Shown here: positions 43,980 to 53,838 of the stretch, in pieces
Position numbering within the stretch: position 1 is the stretch's first letter
Layout of the letters: each line of letters begins with the position of its first letter
From: Devosia lucknowensis
Lineage (GTDB): Bacteria > Pseudomonadota > Alphaproteobacteria > Rhizobiales > Devosiaceae
Assembly (NCBI RefSeq): GCF_900177655.1
Contig: NZ_FXWK01000001.1
Location: forward strand, 2,170,001-2,234,000
Direction of reading: 5' to 3'
Length of the DNA stretch: 64,000 nucleotides
Program-made: the position numbers and the translations under genes
Notes under the pieces: generated by a model
Databases searched by the model: none
What the model saw: only the letters and a program-made list of their open reading frames with translations
What the model was told of the DNA's origin: nothing

Positions 43980-44593
43980 ACGCTCAATTCCCTCAAGCCG
44001 AGGCGGATCAGTTTCTCGGTGGGCGTACTATCGCCTTCCCGGGCGACGACGCGCGCCACCGCGGCCGAGGCCTGGGCGCTGGAATAGCCCAGATTGGTCA
44101 GCGCCGAAACCGCATCTGCCACATTGCTCGAGGCGACACCTTCGCCAAGCGCGGTCTGCAGACCCAGCGTCCCGGCATCCACCGCGCCGATGGCGGGGAC
44201 CTTGCCCTTGAGTTCGGTAACGACGCGCAGCGCCAGCTTGGGACCGACGCCATTGGCGCGGCCGATCATGCCCTTGTCCTGGAGCGCTACCGCGCTCGAC
44301 AGTTCGGACGGGCTCATGATCGATAGAATCGACAGCGCCACCCGCGCCCCGACGCCCTGCACGGTGGTGAGCAGGTTGAACCAGCTTTTTTCGGCTTCGC
44401 TGCCGAAACCGTAGAGCTTGATGAAATCCTCGCGCACGATGGTCTCGATGAAGACGACGGCGCCCTCGCCGACCCGGGGCAGCGATTGCAGCGTGCGGCC
44501 CGAACAGAACACTTCGTAGCAGACGCCGCCGCAATCGATCAGCACACTGTCATCGGAAAAACTGTCGACGAGGCCCTTGAGCTTGCCGATCAT
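43976..44593 (-). CDS. ruvA: Holliday junction DNA-binding protein RuvA
   Basis: 205 aa. OB fold at the N terminus ([20 protein letters not shown]), HhH pair ([33 protein letters not shown]), and a C-terminal RuvB-binding domain ([18 protein letters not shown]). It binds four-way junctions. It overlaps ruvB and ruvC by 4 nt each. Confidence 0.98.
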   Translation of the reverse strand: MIGKLKGLVDSFSDDSVLIDCGGVCYEVFCSGRTLQSLPRVGEGAVVFIETIVREDFIKLYGFGSEAEKSWFNLLTTVQGVGARVALSILSIMSPSELSSAVALQDKGMIGRANGVGPKLALRVVTELKGKVPAIGAVDAGTLGLQTALGEGVASSNVADAVSALTNLGYSSAQASAAVARVVAREGDSTPTEKLIRLGLRELSV

Positions 44594-45096
44594 GCGTAGG
44601 CTCCCATGCGCTGCGCCGACACCCGATGGTGGGCATGACAGATGGCCACGGCCAGAGCATCGGCAGCGTCCGCGCCCTTGACCACCGCTGTCGGCATCAA
44701 TGTCTTGACCATCAAGGCCACCTGGTTCTTTTCGGCGTGACCGGTCCCCACCACGGACTTCTTGACGAGATTGGTGGCGTATTCGGCGACGACGAGACCG
44801 CGCAGTGCCGGCACGACCAGCGTAACGCCGCGCGCCTGGCCCAGGATCAGTGCCGAGCGGGCACCGGCGTTGACGAAGGTTTCCTCGACGGCGGCTTCGT
44901 CGGGACGATGGCTGTCGAGGACTTCGCCAAGCCCAAGCGCCAATGCTGCAAGCCTTTCGGCCAGCGCGCCCTCGATCGGCGGCGTGATGGTGCCGCCGGC
45001 CACGAAGCTCAGGCGATTATCCACAGCATCGATGACGCCCCAGCCACAACGGCGCAGGCCCGGATCGATCCCGATGATTCGTACTGCACGTGTCAT
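44590..45096 (-). CDS. ruvC: Crossover junction endodeoxyribonuclease RuvC
   Basis: 168 aa. Catalytic acids are visible: Asp in [12 protein letters not shown] (about residue 11), Glu in VEETFVN, and the late Asp pair in [15 protein letters not shown]. It cuts Holliday junctions moved by RuvAB. First gene of the ruvCAB-nudix-HhH-ybgC row; upstream is a 300-bp stretch with no clear minus-strand gene. Confidence 0.98.
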   Translation of the reverse strand: MTRAVRIIGIDPGLRRCGWGVIDAVDNRLSFVAGGTITPPIEGALAERLAALALGLGEVLDSHRPDEAAVEETFVNAGARSALILGQARGVTLVVPALRGLVVAEYATNLVKKSVVGTGHAEKNQVALMVKTLMPTAVVKGADAADALAVAICHAHHRVSAQRMGAYA

Positions 45097-45147
45097 GGCA
45101 TCCCTTGTAGTGAGCGGCTTTCAGCTTACCAAGGACAAAGTGAACAA

Positions 45148-45327
45148 ATGAGCAACAAGCTGTCGACAGGAAGACCATCGTTCAATTTGTATGCGTTGGT
45201 ACAAGATGATGTTGAGGAACCGGCGGCTACCAATCGGGCCGGGAATGCAGACGAGTGGGGCGCTTATGACTGGGGTGGTTTTATACCTTTTCGATCGCGC
45301 CGAACCGAGGTTTCGCCAAGTCATTGA
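45148..45327 (+). CDS. Possible small protein (59 aa), divergent from ruvC
   Basis: An ATG at 45148 with AGGA about 12 nt upstream opens a 59-codon frame (MSNKLSTGRPSFNLYALVQD, then EEPAATNRAG and FIPFRSRRTE). It is acidic in the middle and basic at the end. The region has lower GC than the flanking genes and could simply be a promoter region. No family. Low confidence; it is listed because the gap between ruvC and the GGDEF gene is otherwise empty. Confidence 0.3.
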   Translation: MSNKLSTGRPSFNLYALVQDDVEEPAATNRAGNADEWGAYDWGGFIPFRSRRTEVSPSH

Positions 45328-45402
45328 CCGGGCGGAACAATTGCAGGCCAGCAAGACTTTAGCCTTGTGTGTTGCCAGTAATGCGGGTCCGATTTCAGTC
45401 CA

Positions 45403-46182
45403 ATGATGCTTCTTAAGAATCTTTCACCAATGGCCTGGTCGAGCGTCGGCCGGTGGACGCTTTTCGGCACCCTCGCCTGCGTGGCGGCCTCCATCAGCTT
45501 CACCATGCTCGCATTCGGCGACATTGACGGCGAACTGGGCCAGCGCGTTCTGGTCAGCGCGACAGCGCTGCCCATCATTATCGGGGCTCCACTGTTCTTC
45601 CTGTTCAGCCTGAAGCTGCGCGGCCTGACCATGGCCAATGCCAGGCTGGGACGCGTGGCCCGCACGGACAGCCTGACCGCCTGCCTCAACCGGGGCGCCT
45701 TTACCAGCCGCATCGACAGCTGGCTGCGCGACCCCACTACCGCCCGGTCCGGTGCATTGCTGATGATCGACGCGGACCACTTCAAGGCCATCAATGATGT
45801 CTACGGCCATGACGTCGGCGACGAAGCGCTGACAATCATCGCCCGTTCCATCCGCTCCATCCTGCGCAATGGCGACATCGTGGGCCGCATGGGGGGCGAA
45901 GAATTCGGCGTCTTCCTGCCCGGCGTCAGCCAGCATCAGGCGCAATTGGTGGCCGAGCGGATCCGCGCAGCGGTCAACAGCGCCAGCTTTGTGCCCGATG
46001 GTCAGCAGCGGTCCCTGTCGGTCAGCATCGGCGGCGCCGCTTTCGTCGAAGACACGAGCTTTACCCGGCTGTTTCGCATTGCCGACCAGCGCCTCTACGG
46101 CGCCAAGCACGCCGGCCGCAACCGGGCCACGGTGGTGCAGGTCGAGGACCATCCGACCATCAACCTCAGACGCAGCGCCTAG
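45403..46182 (+). CDS. Diguanylate cyclase (GGDEF) with two membrane spans
   Basis: 259 aa. Two N-terminal spans (about residues 18-38 and 50-70) anchor a GGDEF domain: DHFKAINDVYGHDVGDEALT, then the active GGEEF in VGRMGGEEFGVF. Five residues before it is RNGD, a proper RxxD inhibitory site. So it should make cyclic di-GMP and be inhibited by it. It has no obvious extracytoplasmic sensor. It stands on the plus strand between minus-strand ruvC and yebC, apparently alone. Confidence 0.92.
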   Translation: MMLLKNLSPMAWSSVGRWTLFGTLACVAASISFTMLAFGDIDGELGQRVLVSATALPIIIGAPLFFLFSLKLRGLTMANARLGRVARTDSLTACLNRGAFTSRIDSWLRDPTTARSGALLMIDADHFKAINDVYGHDVGDEALTIIARSIRSILRNGDIVGRMGGEEFGVFLPGVSQHQAQLVAERIRAAVNSASFVPDGQQRSLSVSIGGAAFVEDTSFTRLFRIADQRLYGAKHAGRNRATVVQVEDHPTINLRRSA

Positions 46183-46236
46183 GGCTGAACTGAAAAGCTT
46201 TCCGGGGCCATCGAGGCCGCATGCGCGACGGTCGTC

Positions 46237-46301
46237 ACCACCCGGCTTGTCCGGTGGGTCCATGTCGCAGCGGAATGGATTGCCGGGACAAGCCCGGCAA
46301 T
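46237..46301. repeat. Two palindromic repeats (REP-like)
   Basis: First, 46237-46259: CCACCCGG-type arms around CTTGT (core CCGGCTTGTCCGG). Second, 46279-46301: perfect 9-bp arms ATTGCCGGG / CCCGGCAAT around ACAAG. Both have the CGGG-x5-CCCG-like core found elsewhere in the window. They lie between the convergent GGDEF and YebC genes, a usual site for such elements, and may serve as bidirectional transcript ends. Confidence 0.7.
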
Positions 46302-46377
46302 GACGATGAACTGAAACGTTGCTGCACCAGTTGAAACCGAGTGAGCCTGAACGCTCGTGTGAGGTTTCGTCCGGGGA

Positions 46378-47124
46378 CTAGGCGTCGAGCTTGGCGGCGT
46401 CTTCGTCGCTCATGTCGAAGTTGGAATAGACGTTCTGCACGTCGTCATCTTCTTCGAGCGTGTTGATCAGCTTCATCAGCGTCGCGCCCTTTTCGGCGTC
46501 GATCGGCGTGACGTTCTGGGGCTTCCAGATCGCCTTGACGGACTCAGCTTCGCCCAGAACCTTTTCGAGGGCTGCGGCCACTTCCGCCATGCCTTCGAAC
46601 GAGGTGTAGATGTAGTGGCCTTCTTCGTCGCTCTCGACGTCGTCGGCCCCGGCCTCGATGGCCGCTTCCATGACCTTGTCCTCGGATCCCGCGGTTGCCG
46701 GATAGGTGATTTCACCGACCCGATCGAACATGAAGCCGACCGAACCGGTTTCGCCCAGGGCGCCACCGTTCTTGGAGAAGTAGGAGCGCACGTTCGAGGC
46801 AGTGCGGTTGCGATTGTCGGTCAGTGCCTCGACGATGACGGCAACGCCACCCGGGCCGTAGCCTTCATAGCGGATTTCATCGTAGTTCTCGGCATCGCCA
46901 CCGGAAGCCTTCTTCACCGCACGCTCGATATTGTCCTTGGGCATGGACTGGGCGCGGGCATTGGTGATGGCGAGGCGCAGGCGCGGATTGAACGCCGGGT
47001 CGGGCTGGCCCATCTTGGCGGCCACGGTGATTTCGCGCGCCAGCTTGGAGAAGATCTTCGAACGGATCGCGTCCGACTTGCCCTTGCGGTGCATAATGTT
47101 CTTGGCGTGTGAATGGCCGGCCAT
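46378..47124 (-). CDS. YebC/PmpR-family protein
   Basis: 248 aa. Starts [20 protein letters not shown], the strict signature of the family; later [21 protein letters not shown] is also diagnostic. YebC proteins are DNA-binding regulators, and some help ribosomes through proline-rich stretches. The latter would be of interest here because TolA is extremely proline-rich, though that link is inferred. Often located upstream of ruvC, as here (with the GGDEF gene between). Confidence 0.95.
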   Translation of the reverse strand: MAGHSHAKNIMHRKGKSDAIRSKIFSKLAREITVAAKMGQPDPAFNPRLRLAITNARAQSMPKDNIERAVKKASGGDAENYDEIRYEGYGPGGVAVIVEALTDNRNRTASNVRSYFSKNGGALGETGSVGFMFDRVGEITYPATAGSEDKVMEAAIEAGADDVESDEEGHYIYTSFEGMAEVAAALEKVLGEAESVKAIWKPQNVTPIDAEKGATLMKLINTLEEDDDVQNVYSNFDMSDEDAAKLDA

Positions 47125-47209
47125 TCGCGCACTCCGCTTCTGAGAGAATTTGCTGTTGGTGGCGCCTTATAGGCAAGCGCCGGGTTTTTGTGAAGCGCCC
47201 GGAACGGCG

Positions 47210-47590
47210 CTACTGGCGCGACTTGTCCTTGCGGGCGCGCAGCACCACTTCGCCACTGCCCCGGTTGATCTGCTCGGCCATGGCGTCGAGCTCGCTGCCG
47301 GAAAACGGCCCGGTGACGATGATCCAGTCGCTATCGAGCGGCGAACCGATCCAGGGGGACGTCACGACGGCGCCTTCGACAAGCACGTCGACCACCCGGT
47401 TCACATGCCGGGCGGTAAACTCGGCCAGTCCGGCACGGCCATCGCCCGTCAGGCTGATCTTGAGGGCAGGCTGGCCGGTCTGGTCGTCCCGGCCGACGCT
47501 GGCGGACATGACCTCGAGCACGGTGTTGGATTGCGCCACGGCTGGAGCGGCCAAGGCCAGCAGGGCGACGGCGGCAAGGATCGACTTCAC
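47210..47590 (-). CDS. Exported protein resembling the SecD P1-head domain
   Basis: 126 aa from GTG 47590, which begins eight bases after the stop of the metallophosphoesterase gene. A signal peptide (KSILAAVALLALAAPAVAQ) precedes one domain with the SecDF P1 pattern: VLEVMSASVGRDDQTGQPAL, EFTARHVNRVVDVLVEG, GSELDAMAEQINRG. In SecD this domain aids late steps of export. As a free secreted domain it may be a binding module of unknown role. It ends an apparent unit 5-FCL/phosphodiesterase/this gene. Confidence 0.7.
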   Translation of the reverse strand: MKSILAAVALLALAAPAVAQSNTVLEVMSASVGRDDQTGQPALKISLTGDGRAGLAEFTARHVNRVVDVLVEGAVVTSPWIGSPLDSDWIIVTGPFSGSELDAMAEQINRGSGEVVLRARKDKSRQ

Positions 47591-47598
47591 GGTCCAGA

Positions 47599-48417
47599 TC
47601 AATCGAAGACCGGCTCGGCCTGCGCCAACACACCCCCGATGCGCAGCGGCATGACTTTCTTCGCAAGCCCGGTGCGCGGATCGGTTTCCACCGCAACACC
47701 GCAAAGGGTTGCCTCACCCTCGGCGGGCGTGAAACGGCCGTTGGGAATACCGGTGATGAAGCGGTTGAGCGGCTCGTCGGTATCGGTGCCGATGATGCTG
47801 TCGAAATCGCCGCACATACCGGCATCGGCCATCAGGGCGGTGCCGCCCCTGAGCACACGATGATCGGCAGTGGGAATATGGGTATGGGTGCCGACGACCA
47901 GCGTCGCCCGGCCATCGAGATAGTGGCCCATGGCCTGGATCTCGGACGTCGCCTCGGTATGAAAATCGACGATGACGGCATCGGCGACATCGCCCAGCGG
48001 CGCCTCGGCAATGGCGGCATCGACGGCGCGGAACGGGTCGTCGATGGGCGGCATGAACACGCGGCCGAGCGCATTGACTACCAGCACGCGATGGCCGTTG
48101 CGCCCTTCGACCAACATGGCGCCGCGGCCCGGCGTGCCCGGCGGATAATTGATGGGACGGATCAGCGTCGGTTCGCGTTCGATATAGGTCAGCGCCTCGC
48201 GCTGGTCGAAGGCATGGTCGCCCAGCGTGACGATATCGGCGCCCGCGTCGCGCAATCCCTGGAAGTGGCTCTCGATCAACCCCTTGCCATGACTGGCATT
48301 CTCGCCGTTGACGACCACAAAATCGAACTTGTGGCGCGCGATCAGCCCCGGCAGCCGTTCAGCCACTCCATCGCGGCCGGAGCGGCCCATCACGTCGCCC
48401 AGGAAAAGCAGTCTCAT
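47599..48417 (-). CDS. YmdB-family metallophosphoesterase (cyclic nucleotide phosphodiesterase type)
   Basis: 272 aa (TIGR00282-like). Metal motifs: FLGDVMGRSGRDGV (Asp, residues 4-5), VVNGENASHGKGL (Asn-Glu), TLGDHAFDQREAL, VDFHTEAT, and VVGTHTHIPTAD. In Bacillus YmdB hydrolyses 2',3'-cyclic nucleotides; the family is cytoplasmic. It overlaps 5-FCL by 4 nt (ATGA). Confidence 0.92.
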   Translation of the reverse strand: MRLLFLGDVMGRSGRDGVAERLPGLIARHKFDFVVVNGENASHGKGLIESHFQGLRDAGADIVTLGDHAFDQREALTYIEREPTLIRPINYPPGTPGRGAMLVEGRNGHRVLVVNALGRVFMPPIDDPFRAVDAAIAEAPLGDVADAVIVDFHTEATSEIQAMGHYLDGRATLVVGTHTHIPTADHRVLRGGTALMADAGMCGDFDSIIGTDTDEPLNRFITGIPNGRFTPAEGEATLCGVAVETDPRTGLAKKVMPLRIGGVLAQAEPVFD

Positions 48418-49001
48418 GCGGAGGTCCCAAAGAAACGGACGCCACTCTCGGTGATGACGGCATCGAGCGGCACGTCATGCGCCTCGCGCGGGATATGGCC
48501 CAGTTCCTGTGCCGCGAAGGCCAGACCGATCAGCATCGGCCTCTTGCGCAGGCCGGCGAGCGTCCGGTCGTAGTAGCCGCCGCCGTACCCGAGGCGCGTG
48601 CCCGCATTATCGAACCCGAGGAGCGGCATCAGCACGATATCGGGATAGGCCCGCGGCGCCAGATCGGACGGCGCGAGCGTGCCGAAGCCGGCCTCATAGA
48701 GCGGCGCATCGGCCTCCCAGACGCGCAGATCGAGCGGCGCGTCGTCGCCCTGAACCACCGGGAGGACTACCTTCTGCCCGCTATCCATGAGGCGCACGAG
48801 AATGGGCTGGCAGTCGAGTTCGTCGCGGATGCGCCAATAGCCGGCGATGACATCCTCGGGCGCGTAGGCGACCTGCTCGAAGAAATGCGCTGCAACGGCC
48901 TTGGCGGCATCGGCCCGCTCTTCGCCTGACAGCGCCGCGCGCGCCGCATGTGCATCCTTGCGCAGGGCGGCCTTTGCTTCTTCGATTGCCTGGTCCGCCA
49001 T
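48414..49001 (-). CDS. 5-formyltetrahydrofolate cyclo-ligase
   Basis: 195 aa. ATP/folate motifs: K...R..R near the N terminus (AALRKDAHAARAALSG), a central strand IAGYWRIRDELDCQPI, and the C-terminal phosphate loop in LGYGGGYYDRTLAG. It turns 5-formyl-THF into 5,10-methenyl-THF. Its gene follows 6S RNA on the same strand, as in E. coli (zapA-ssrS-fau). Confidence 0.93.
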   Translation of the reverse strand: MADQAIEEAKAALRKDAHAARAALSGEERADAAKAVAAHFFEQVAYAPEDVIAGYWRIRDELDCQPILVRLMDSGQKVVLPVVQGDDAPLDLRVWEADAPLYEAGFGTLAPSDLAPRAYPDIVLMPLLGFDNAGTRLGYGGGYYDRTLAGLRKRPMLIGLAFAAQELGHIPREAHDVPLDAVITESGVRFFGTSA

Positions 49002-49027
49002 GCGCCCTCGTCACTAAAGAATTCAGT

Positions 49028-49175
49028 GCCACCCTGGCCGTGGGACGAGCGATCCCGGGAACCTACATACGTAGGTGGGCGCCGTATGTCCGAGCCCACG
49101 GGCCCGGTCAGGGACAGCTCCCTTAGGATCGATTAAGGCCCCGGGGATATGTGTGTCCTCACGCGCCGGGCAGCG
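49028..49175 (-). ncRNA. ssrS: 6S RNA (SsrS)
   Basis: On the minus strand a 148-nt RNA can be drawn. The 5' end GCTGCCCGGC pairs with the 3' end GGCCAGGGTGGC (G-U pairs and one bulge). The 3' half has the alphaproteobacterial hallmark GCGCCCACCTAC-GTAT-GTAGGTTCCCGGGAT. 6S RNA binds sigma-70 RNA polymerase by imitating an open promoter. Position just before 5-FCL and downstream of zapA is the conserved ssrS locus. Ends are estimated from the stem and the promoter. Confidence 0.82.
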
Positions 49176-49181
49176 AACCAA

Positions 49182-49210
49182 GATATAGGCCGCGTCGCCC
49201 ATCCTGCAAA
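49182..49210 (-). promoter_or_regulatory. Sigma-70-like promoter of 6S RNA
   Basis: On the minus strand TTTGCA (49210-49205) and TATATC (49187-49182) are 17 nt apart. The -10 box ends 6-7 nt before the predicted 5' end of 6S RNA at about 49175, which agrees with the stem-based end. Confidence 0.6.
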
Positions 49211-49284
49211 GGGGGCGATGGCGGTTTGATCGGGATTGCACAGTTCTGTGAGCCGGCATAAGCCGGTGCAAGCGGAGCACTTTC

Positions 49285-50898
49285 ATGCTGGCCTATGTTC
49301 TCATCGTCGTCACCGTCGCCATTGCCGTCAGCGCCCTGGCCGAGCGCCGCAATTTCCAGCCGGCCCTGCTCGTGGTTATGGTAGGCCTCGCCGCCTCCTA
49401 CATCCCCGGCATTCCCCAGCTCGAAATCGATCCGCAGGTCATCCTGACCATCGTGCTGCCACCCATGCTGTTCTCGGCGGCACGCGATTTCTCCTTCGCC
49501 GAATTCCTCCGCCGCATGGGCTCGATCGTCAATCTCGGGGTCTTCCTGGTGTTCGCGACGGCCGTGGGCGTCGGAGCGGCCAGTATCGGCGCCCTGCCCG
49601 AGCTGTTGCCGATCACCGTGCTGATCCTGGGCGTCGTCGTCGCGCCGCCCGACGCCGTGGCCGCCATCGCCATCGGTCGCCGCGCCGGCCTGCCGGTGGG
49701 CCTGATGACCGTGCTCAAGGGCGAAAGCCTGATCAACGATGCGGCCGCGCTGACCATGTTTTCGGTGCTGGTCGCGGTGGCCACCGGCACCCATGCCTTC
49801 ATCGACAATGTGCCGCTCTATTTCCTCTACGCTTCGGCCGTCGGCATCGCCGTGGGCCTGCTCGTGGGCAATCTGGCCCACTGGGTGCGCTCGCGCATCG
49901 CCAGCCCGTCACTGGCCACCGCCTTTTCGGTGATCGTCCCTTTCGCGGCGTACCTGACGGCCGAAGAACTGCATGCCTCGGGCGTGCTGGCCGTGGTGGC
50001 AGCCGGATTTTCCATCGGCCACCACGCGGTACAGGCCGGATACGAGGAACGCATGCAGGAAAGCGCCTTCTGGCGCACGATCGATACGCTGCTCGAAACC
50101 TTCGTCTTCGCCTATATCGGGCTGCAGCTGCGCTTCGTCATCACCGATGCCAACGAGGCCGGCCTCGATGCCACAGAACTCACCGTAACGACGCTCACCA
50201 TTTTCGTGACCCTGGTGGCGATCCGCGCGATCTGGGTCTTTGCCTCGGCCTGGGTGGGCCGGCGCCGGGTCATCCGCCGGCGAGAGCGCCCCCTCAGGGC
50301 CGGGCGGCGGCAGCGTCCGGCGCCGCCCGCACCGCTGACTTCCAAGGAGAACACCGTGCTCGCCTGGACCGGCATGCGAGGTGTCGTCACCCTCGCCGCT
50401 GCGGCCGGTACGCCGCTGCTGACAGCGACCGGCGATCCGTTTCCGGGGCGCGAGGCCATCGTCTCGCTGGCCTTCCTCGTGACCATTGCCAGCCTCCTGA
50501 TCCAGGGCCTGACGCTGCCCTGGCTGATCGGCCGGCTGGAGCTCGACGACCCCAACCACGACCGCTTTGTTGCGACGCAACGCGCCCGCGCTGAGCAACT
50601 CATTGAGGCCGCGTCCCACGAGGCCCTCGACGCCTATGCCAGGGATCACTCGGGCCCACGCTCGGAGCGCCTCGTCACCATGATGCGCCAGCGCATCCTG
50701 CATGATCAAAAGGCGGAAAAGCCGCGCGGTATCGACACCGACGAAGCGCTCGTCCTCGGAAAGCTGCTGCTCGAAGCACGCCGCAGCCGTCTCGTCGCCG
50801 CCCGCGACCAGCTGGAGCTCGACGACACCATCGTGCGCGACATGCTCGAAAAACTCGACCTCGAACAGGCCTTCATGGACAGTGTCGCAGAGGGCTAA
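49285..50898 (+). CDS. Na+/H+ (CPA1/NhaP-type) antiporter
   Basis: 537 aa. About 12 spans occupy residues 1-400. The ion-binding motif is seen in GESLINDAAALTMF (Asn-Asp, about residues 152-153). The last span region has WTGMRGVVTLAAA. A 120-residue cytoplasmic tail, rich in E and R, follows. It exchanges Na+ or K+ for H+ for pH and salt control. It lies, on the opposite strand, between zapA and 6S RNA and so breaks the usual zapA-ssrS pair. The start ATG 49285 directly follows a weak GGAG site. Confidence 0.92.
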   Translation: MLAYVLIVVTVAIAVSALAERRNFQPALLVVMVGLAASYIPGIPQLEIDPQVILTIVLPPMLFSAARDFSFAEFLRRMGSIVNLGVFLVFATAVGVGAASIGALPELLPITVLILGVVVAPPDAVAAIAIGRRAGLPVGLMTVLKGESLINDAAALTMFSVLVAVATGTHAFIDNVPLYFLYASAVGIAVGLLVGNLAHWVRSRIASPSLATAFSVIVPFAAYLTAEELHASGVLAVVAAGFSIGHHAVQAGYEERMQESAFWRTIDTLLETFVFAYIGLQLRFVITDANEAGLDATELTVTTLTIFVTLVAIRAIWVFASAWVGRRRVIRRRERPLRAGRRQRPAPPAPLTSKENTVLAWTGMRGVVTLAAAAGTPLLTATGDPFPGREAIVSLAFLVTIASLLIQGLTLPWLIGRLELDDPNHDRFVATQRARAEQLIEAASHEALDAYARDHSGPRSERLVTMMRQRILHDQKAEKPRGIDTDEALVLGKLLLEARRSRLVAARDQLELDDTIVRDMLEKLDLEQAFMDSVAEG

Positions 50899-50904
50899 AG
50901 GCGA

Positions 50905-51276
50905 TCAGGGCAGGATCGCGGATTGATCCAGCGTATCGGCCACGCCTTCGAGCACCTTGGCGGCATCCGCAAGCTTGAGCGCGAAGCGGGCCTCGGTATT
51001 CTCGAGCTCGACGGCGATCTCCTGCCCCGCGCGGGTGAGTTCGAGCACCTGGGTTTCAAGCGCCTGGATGCGGCGCTCGGCCTCGGACAGTTCGTCGAGC
51101 ACGGCGATGCCGGCCATGACGGTCAGCCGGTTGTCGCCGATTTCGCCAACAGCCCCCTTGAGGCCCTCGACCTGCGTATTGAACCGCTCGGCAAGGCCGA
51201 TCAGGTGGCCCTGCTGGCCATCCTCGCAGGCCATACGGTATTTGCGTCCATTGATCTCGACATTGACTTCGGGCAC
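50905..51276 (-). CDS. zapA: Cell division protein ZapA
   Basis: 123 aa from the GTG at 51276 (GGAG with 7-nt spacing). N-terminal domain EVNVEINGRKYRMACEDGQQ, then a long coiled coil (residues about 45-105, VLDELSEAERRIQALETQVL). ZapA stabilises FtsZ filaments. It follows a DUF4164 coiled-coil gene by 4 nt, the usual pair in Hyphomicrobiales. The convergent antiporter gene ends 6 nt away. Confidence 0.92.
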   Translation of the reverse strand: MPEVNVEINGRKYRMACEDGQQGHLIGLAERFNTQVEGLKGAVGEIGDNRLTVMAGIAVLDELSEAERRIQALETQVLELTRAGQEIAVELENTEARFALKLADAAKVLEGVADTLDQSAILP

Positions 51277-51280
51277 GCGG

Positions 51281-51568
51281 CTACTCCGACTTTTCCAGCA
51301 CCGAGCGCACCGTCTCCATGGCAACGACGAGGCGTCGCGACACTTCGTGGGCGCTGTCGTCGAGCCGCTTGGCCCGCGCTGCCGTCTTGTCGAGCTCGGT
51401 GGCAAGGCGCGCCCGCTCGTGGATCAGCCGCTGGGTGTCCACTTCCATGCGCTGCTGGCGCTGCACCCTGGCATTGAGATCGCGGACGCTCGTACCCAGC
51501 CGCGCCAGGGCCCGGTCGAACCGGGCGGCGGCGGAGGTCAGGCCCTCTTCAAGTTCCGTCTCACTCAT
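51281..51568 (-). CDS. DUF4164 coiled-coil protein upstream of zapA
   Basis: 95 aa from ATG 51568, all predicted coiled coil (FDRALARLGTSVRDLNARV ... RLIHERARLATELDKTAARA). Length and the pairing with zapA fit DUF4164. A role in division with ZapA is inferred from the constant linkage; some genomes have it as ZapB-like. It is divergent from tkt, with about 245 nt between, which must hold both promoters. Confidence 0.82.
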   Translation of the reverse strand: MSETELEEGLTSAAARFDRALARLGTSVRDLNARVQRQQRMEVDTQRLIHERARLATELDKTAARAKRLDDSAHEVSRRLVVAMETVRSVLEKSE

Positions 51569-51813
51569 GGCCGCTACTGCCCTCAAGACGCGACGATTCC
51601 AACCCCGCCAGCCTGCCCCACCGATTGTGGCATTGCAACTGGCTATCCGTCCCAACTCCCCGGAAATCCGGCAAACAGGCGAACGGCAAAGACCGTTGGT
51701 GACATTGACAGGCAAGCCGAACCTGTTATGCCTCGAACCCGCCTTTGGGAGGAGGCTGCCCGGCTGCCGCTCCCGAGAAATCCCAGACTTTTGAGCAAGC
51801 GAGCGGTCCTCCC

Positions 51814-53790
51814 ATGACGAACACAGCCCAGCAGAACGACTTGGCCAATGCGATCCGGTCCCTTTCCATGGATGCCGTCGAAAAAGCCAATTCCGGTCAC
51901 CCTGGCCTGCCCATGGGCTGCGCCGACATCGCCACCGTGCTCTTCACCAAGGTCATGAAGTTCGACCCCGCGAACCCCCATTGGGCCGATCGCGACCGCT
52001 TCATCCTGTCGGCCGGCCACGGCTCGATGCTGCTCTATTCTTCGCTCTACCTGCTCGGCTACGAAGACATGACCATCGACCAGGTCAAGAACTTCCGCCA
52101 GATCGGCTCCAAGACCGCCGGCCACCCCGAATTCGGCCATGCCACCGGCATCGAGACCACGACCGGCCCGCTCGGCCAGGGGCTGGCCAATTCGGTCGGT
52201 TTCGCCGTCGCCGAAGCCAAGCTCGCAGCCGAATTCGGCTCTGACGTCGTCGATCACCATACCTTTGTCCTGGCCGGTGACGGGTGCCTCATGGAAGGCA
52301 TCTCGCAGGAAGCCATCTCGTTGGCCGGTCATCTCAAGCTCAACAAGCTGATCGTGATCTGGGACAACAACAACATCACCATTGACGGCAAGGTCTCGAA
52401 CGCGGACTCGACCGACCAGATCGCCCGCTTCAAGGCCGTGGGCTGGAACACGATCGAAATCGACGGCCACGACCAGGATGCCATCGAAAAGGCGCTCAAC
52501 GACGCCAAGGCCTCGAGCGACAAGCCGACCCTGATCGCCGCCAAGACCACGATCGGCTTTGGCGCGCCCAAGAAGGCCGGCACGGAAAAGGTTCATGGCG
52601 CTCCGCTCGGCGCCGAGGAGCTCGCAGGCGCCAAGGCCGCGCTCGGCATCACCTACCCCGCCTTCGAAATCCCGGCGACCATTCTCGACGCCTGGCGCGC
52701 TGCCGGCACCCGCTCGCAGAACGTGCGCGGTGAGTGGGAAGCCCGTCTTGCCAAATCGGACAAGAAGGACGAGTTCACCCGCCGCATGTCGGGCAAGCTG
52801 CCTGCCGATTTCGCCAAGGCAATGGCCGACTACAAGCAGAAGCTTGCCGCCGACAAGCCCAAGGTTGCCAGCCGCAAGGCGTCGCAGATGGCTCTGGAAG
52901 TCATCAACAGGGCCGTGCCCGAAACCCTGGCCGGCTCTGCCGACCTGACCCATTCGAACCTGACCAACACGCCCGAGACCCTGCCCTTCCAGGCAGACAA
53001 CCGTCTTGGCCGCTACATGATGTACGGCATCCGCGAACACGAGATGGGCGCGGCCATGAATGGCGTGGCACTGCATGGCGGTCTCATCCCCTATGGCGGC
53101 ACCTTCATGGTGTTCACCGACTACGCGCGCCCGGCGATCCGCCTTTCGGCCCTCATGGAACAGCGCGTCATCTATGTGATGACCCATGACAGCATTGGCC
53201 TCGGTGAAGACGGCCCGACCCACCAGCCTGTCGAGCACCTGACGGCGCTGCGCGCCATTCCGCAGCTGCTCGTGTTCCGTCCGGCCGACGCCATGGAAAC
53301 GGCCGAGTGCTGGGAACTGGCGATGGAAACGGCCGACCGCCCCTCGATCCTGGCGCTGAGCCGTCAGAACCTGCCGGCCGTCCGCACCGAATACTCGGCC
53401 GAGAACAAGTCGGCCAAGGGCGCCTATACCCTGGTCGGCCCTGCCGATGCCGACGCAGTGATCTTTGCCACCGGTTCGGAAGTCGCCATCGCCGTCGAGG
53501 CACAGAAGGAGCTGACCGAGAAGGGCATTTCCGCCCGCGTCGTCTCCGTGCCGTCCATGGAGCTCTTTGCCAAGCAGTCCGACGCCTACAAGGCCGAGGT
53601 GCTGGGCAAGGCCAAGGCGCGCGTTGCCGTCGAAGCCGGCATCGAAATGAGCTGGAGCAAGCTGCTGGGCGACAAGGGTCGCTTCGTCGGCATGCATTCG
53701 TTCGGCGCATCCGGCCCGATCGACGCGCTCTATGCCCACTTTGGCATTACGTCGAAGGCCGTTGTTGAAGCCGTCACCGCACAGTTGTAA
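51814..53790 (+). CDS. tkt: Transketolase
   Basis: 658 aa from ATG 51814; a 23-residue longer frame has no support. TPP-binding [13 protein letters not shown] ... NN (residues about 153-187), substrate/transketolase motif [22 protein letters not shown], and a C-terminal domain with [10 protein letters not shown] near 472. It exchanges two-carbon units in the pentose phosphate and possibly Calvin-type pathways. It is followed by gap 48 nt later on the same strand. Confidence 0.97.
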   Translation: MTNTAQQNDLANAIRSLSMDAVEKANSGHPGLPMGCADIATVLFTKVMKFDPANPHWADRDRFILSAGHGSMLLYSSLYLLGYEDMTIDQVKNFRQIGSKTAGHPEFGHATGIETTTGPLGQGLANSVGFAVAEAKLAAEFGSDVVDHHTFVLAGDGCLMEGISQEAISLAGHLKLNKLIVIWDNNNITIDGKVSNADSTDQIARFKAVGWNTIEIDGHDQDAIEKALNDAKASSDKPTLIAAKTTIGFGAPKKAGTEKVHGAPLGAEELAGAKAALGITYPAFEIPATILDAWRAAGTRSQNVRGEWEARLAKSDKKDEFTRRMSGKLPADFAKAMADYKQKLAADKPKVASRKASQMALEVINRAVPETLAGSADLTHSNLTNTPETLPFQADNRLGRYMMYGIREHEMGAAMNGVALHGGLIPYGGTFMVFTDYARPAIRLSALMEQRVIYVMTHDSIGLGEDGPTHQPVEHLTALRAIPQLLVFRPADAMETAECWELAMETADRPSILALSRQNLPAVRTEYSAENKSAKGAYTLVGPADADAVIFATGSEVAIAVEAQKELTEKGISARVVSVPSMELFAKQSDAYKAEVLGKAKARVAVEAGIEMSWSKLLGDKGRFVGMHSFGASGPIDALYAHFGITSKAVVEAVTAQL

Positions 53791-53838
53791 GAGAGCCTCG
53801 CCTCCCTTTCTCTTCCCTCCCCGTTAGGAGCGTCTCCC

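Noticed and set aside
51643..53739. 698-codon open frame on the minus strand
   Set aside because: It lies entirely antisense to transketolase, which has every family motif. The frame reads as His/Gly/Arg-rich shadow sequence typical of high-GC DNA.
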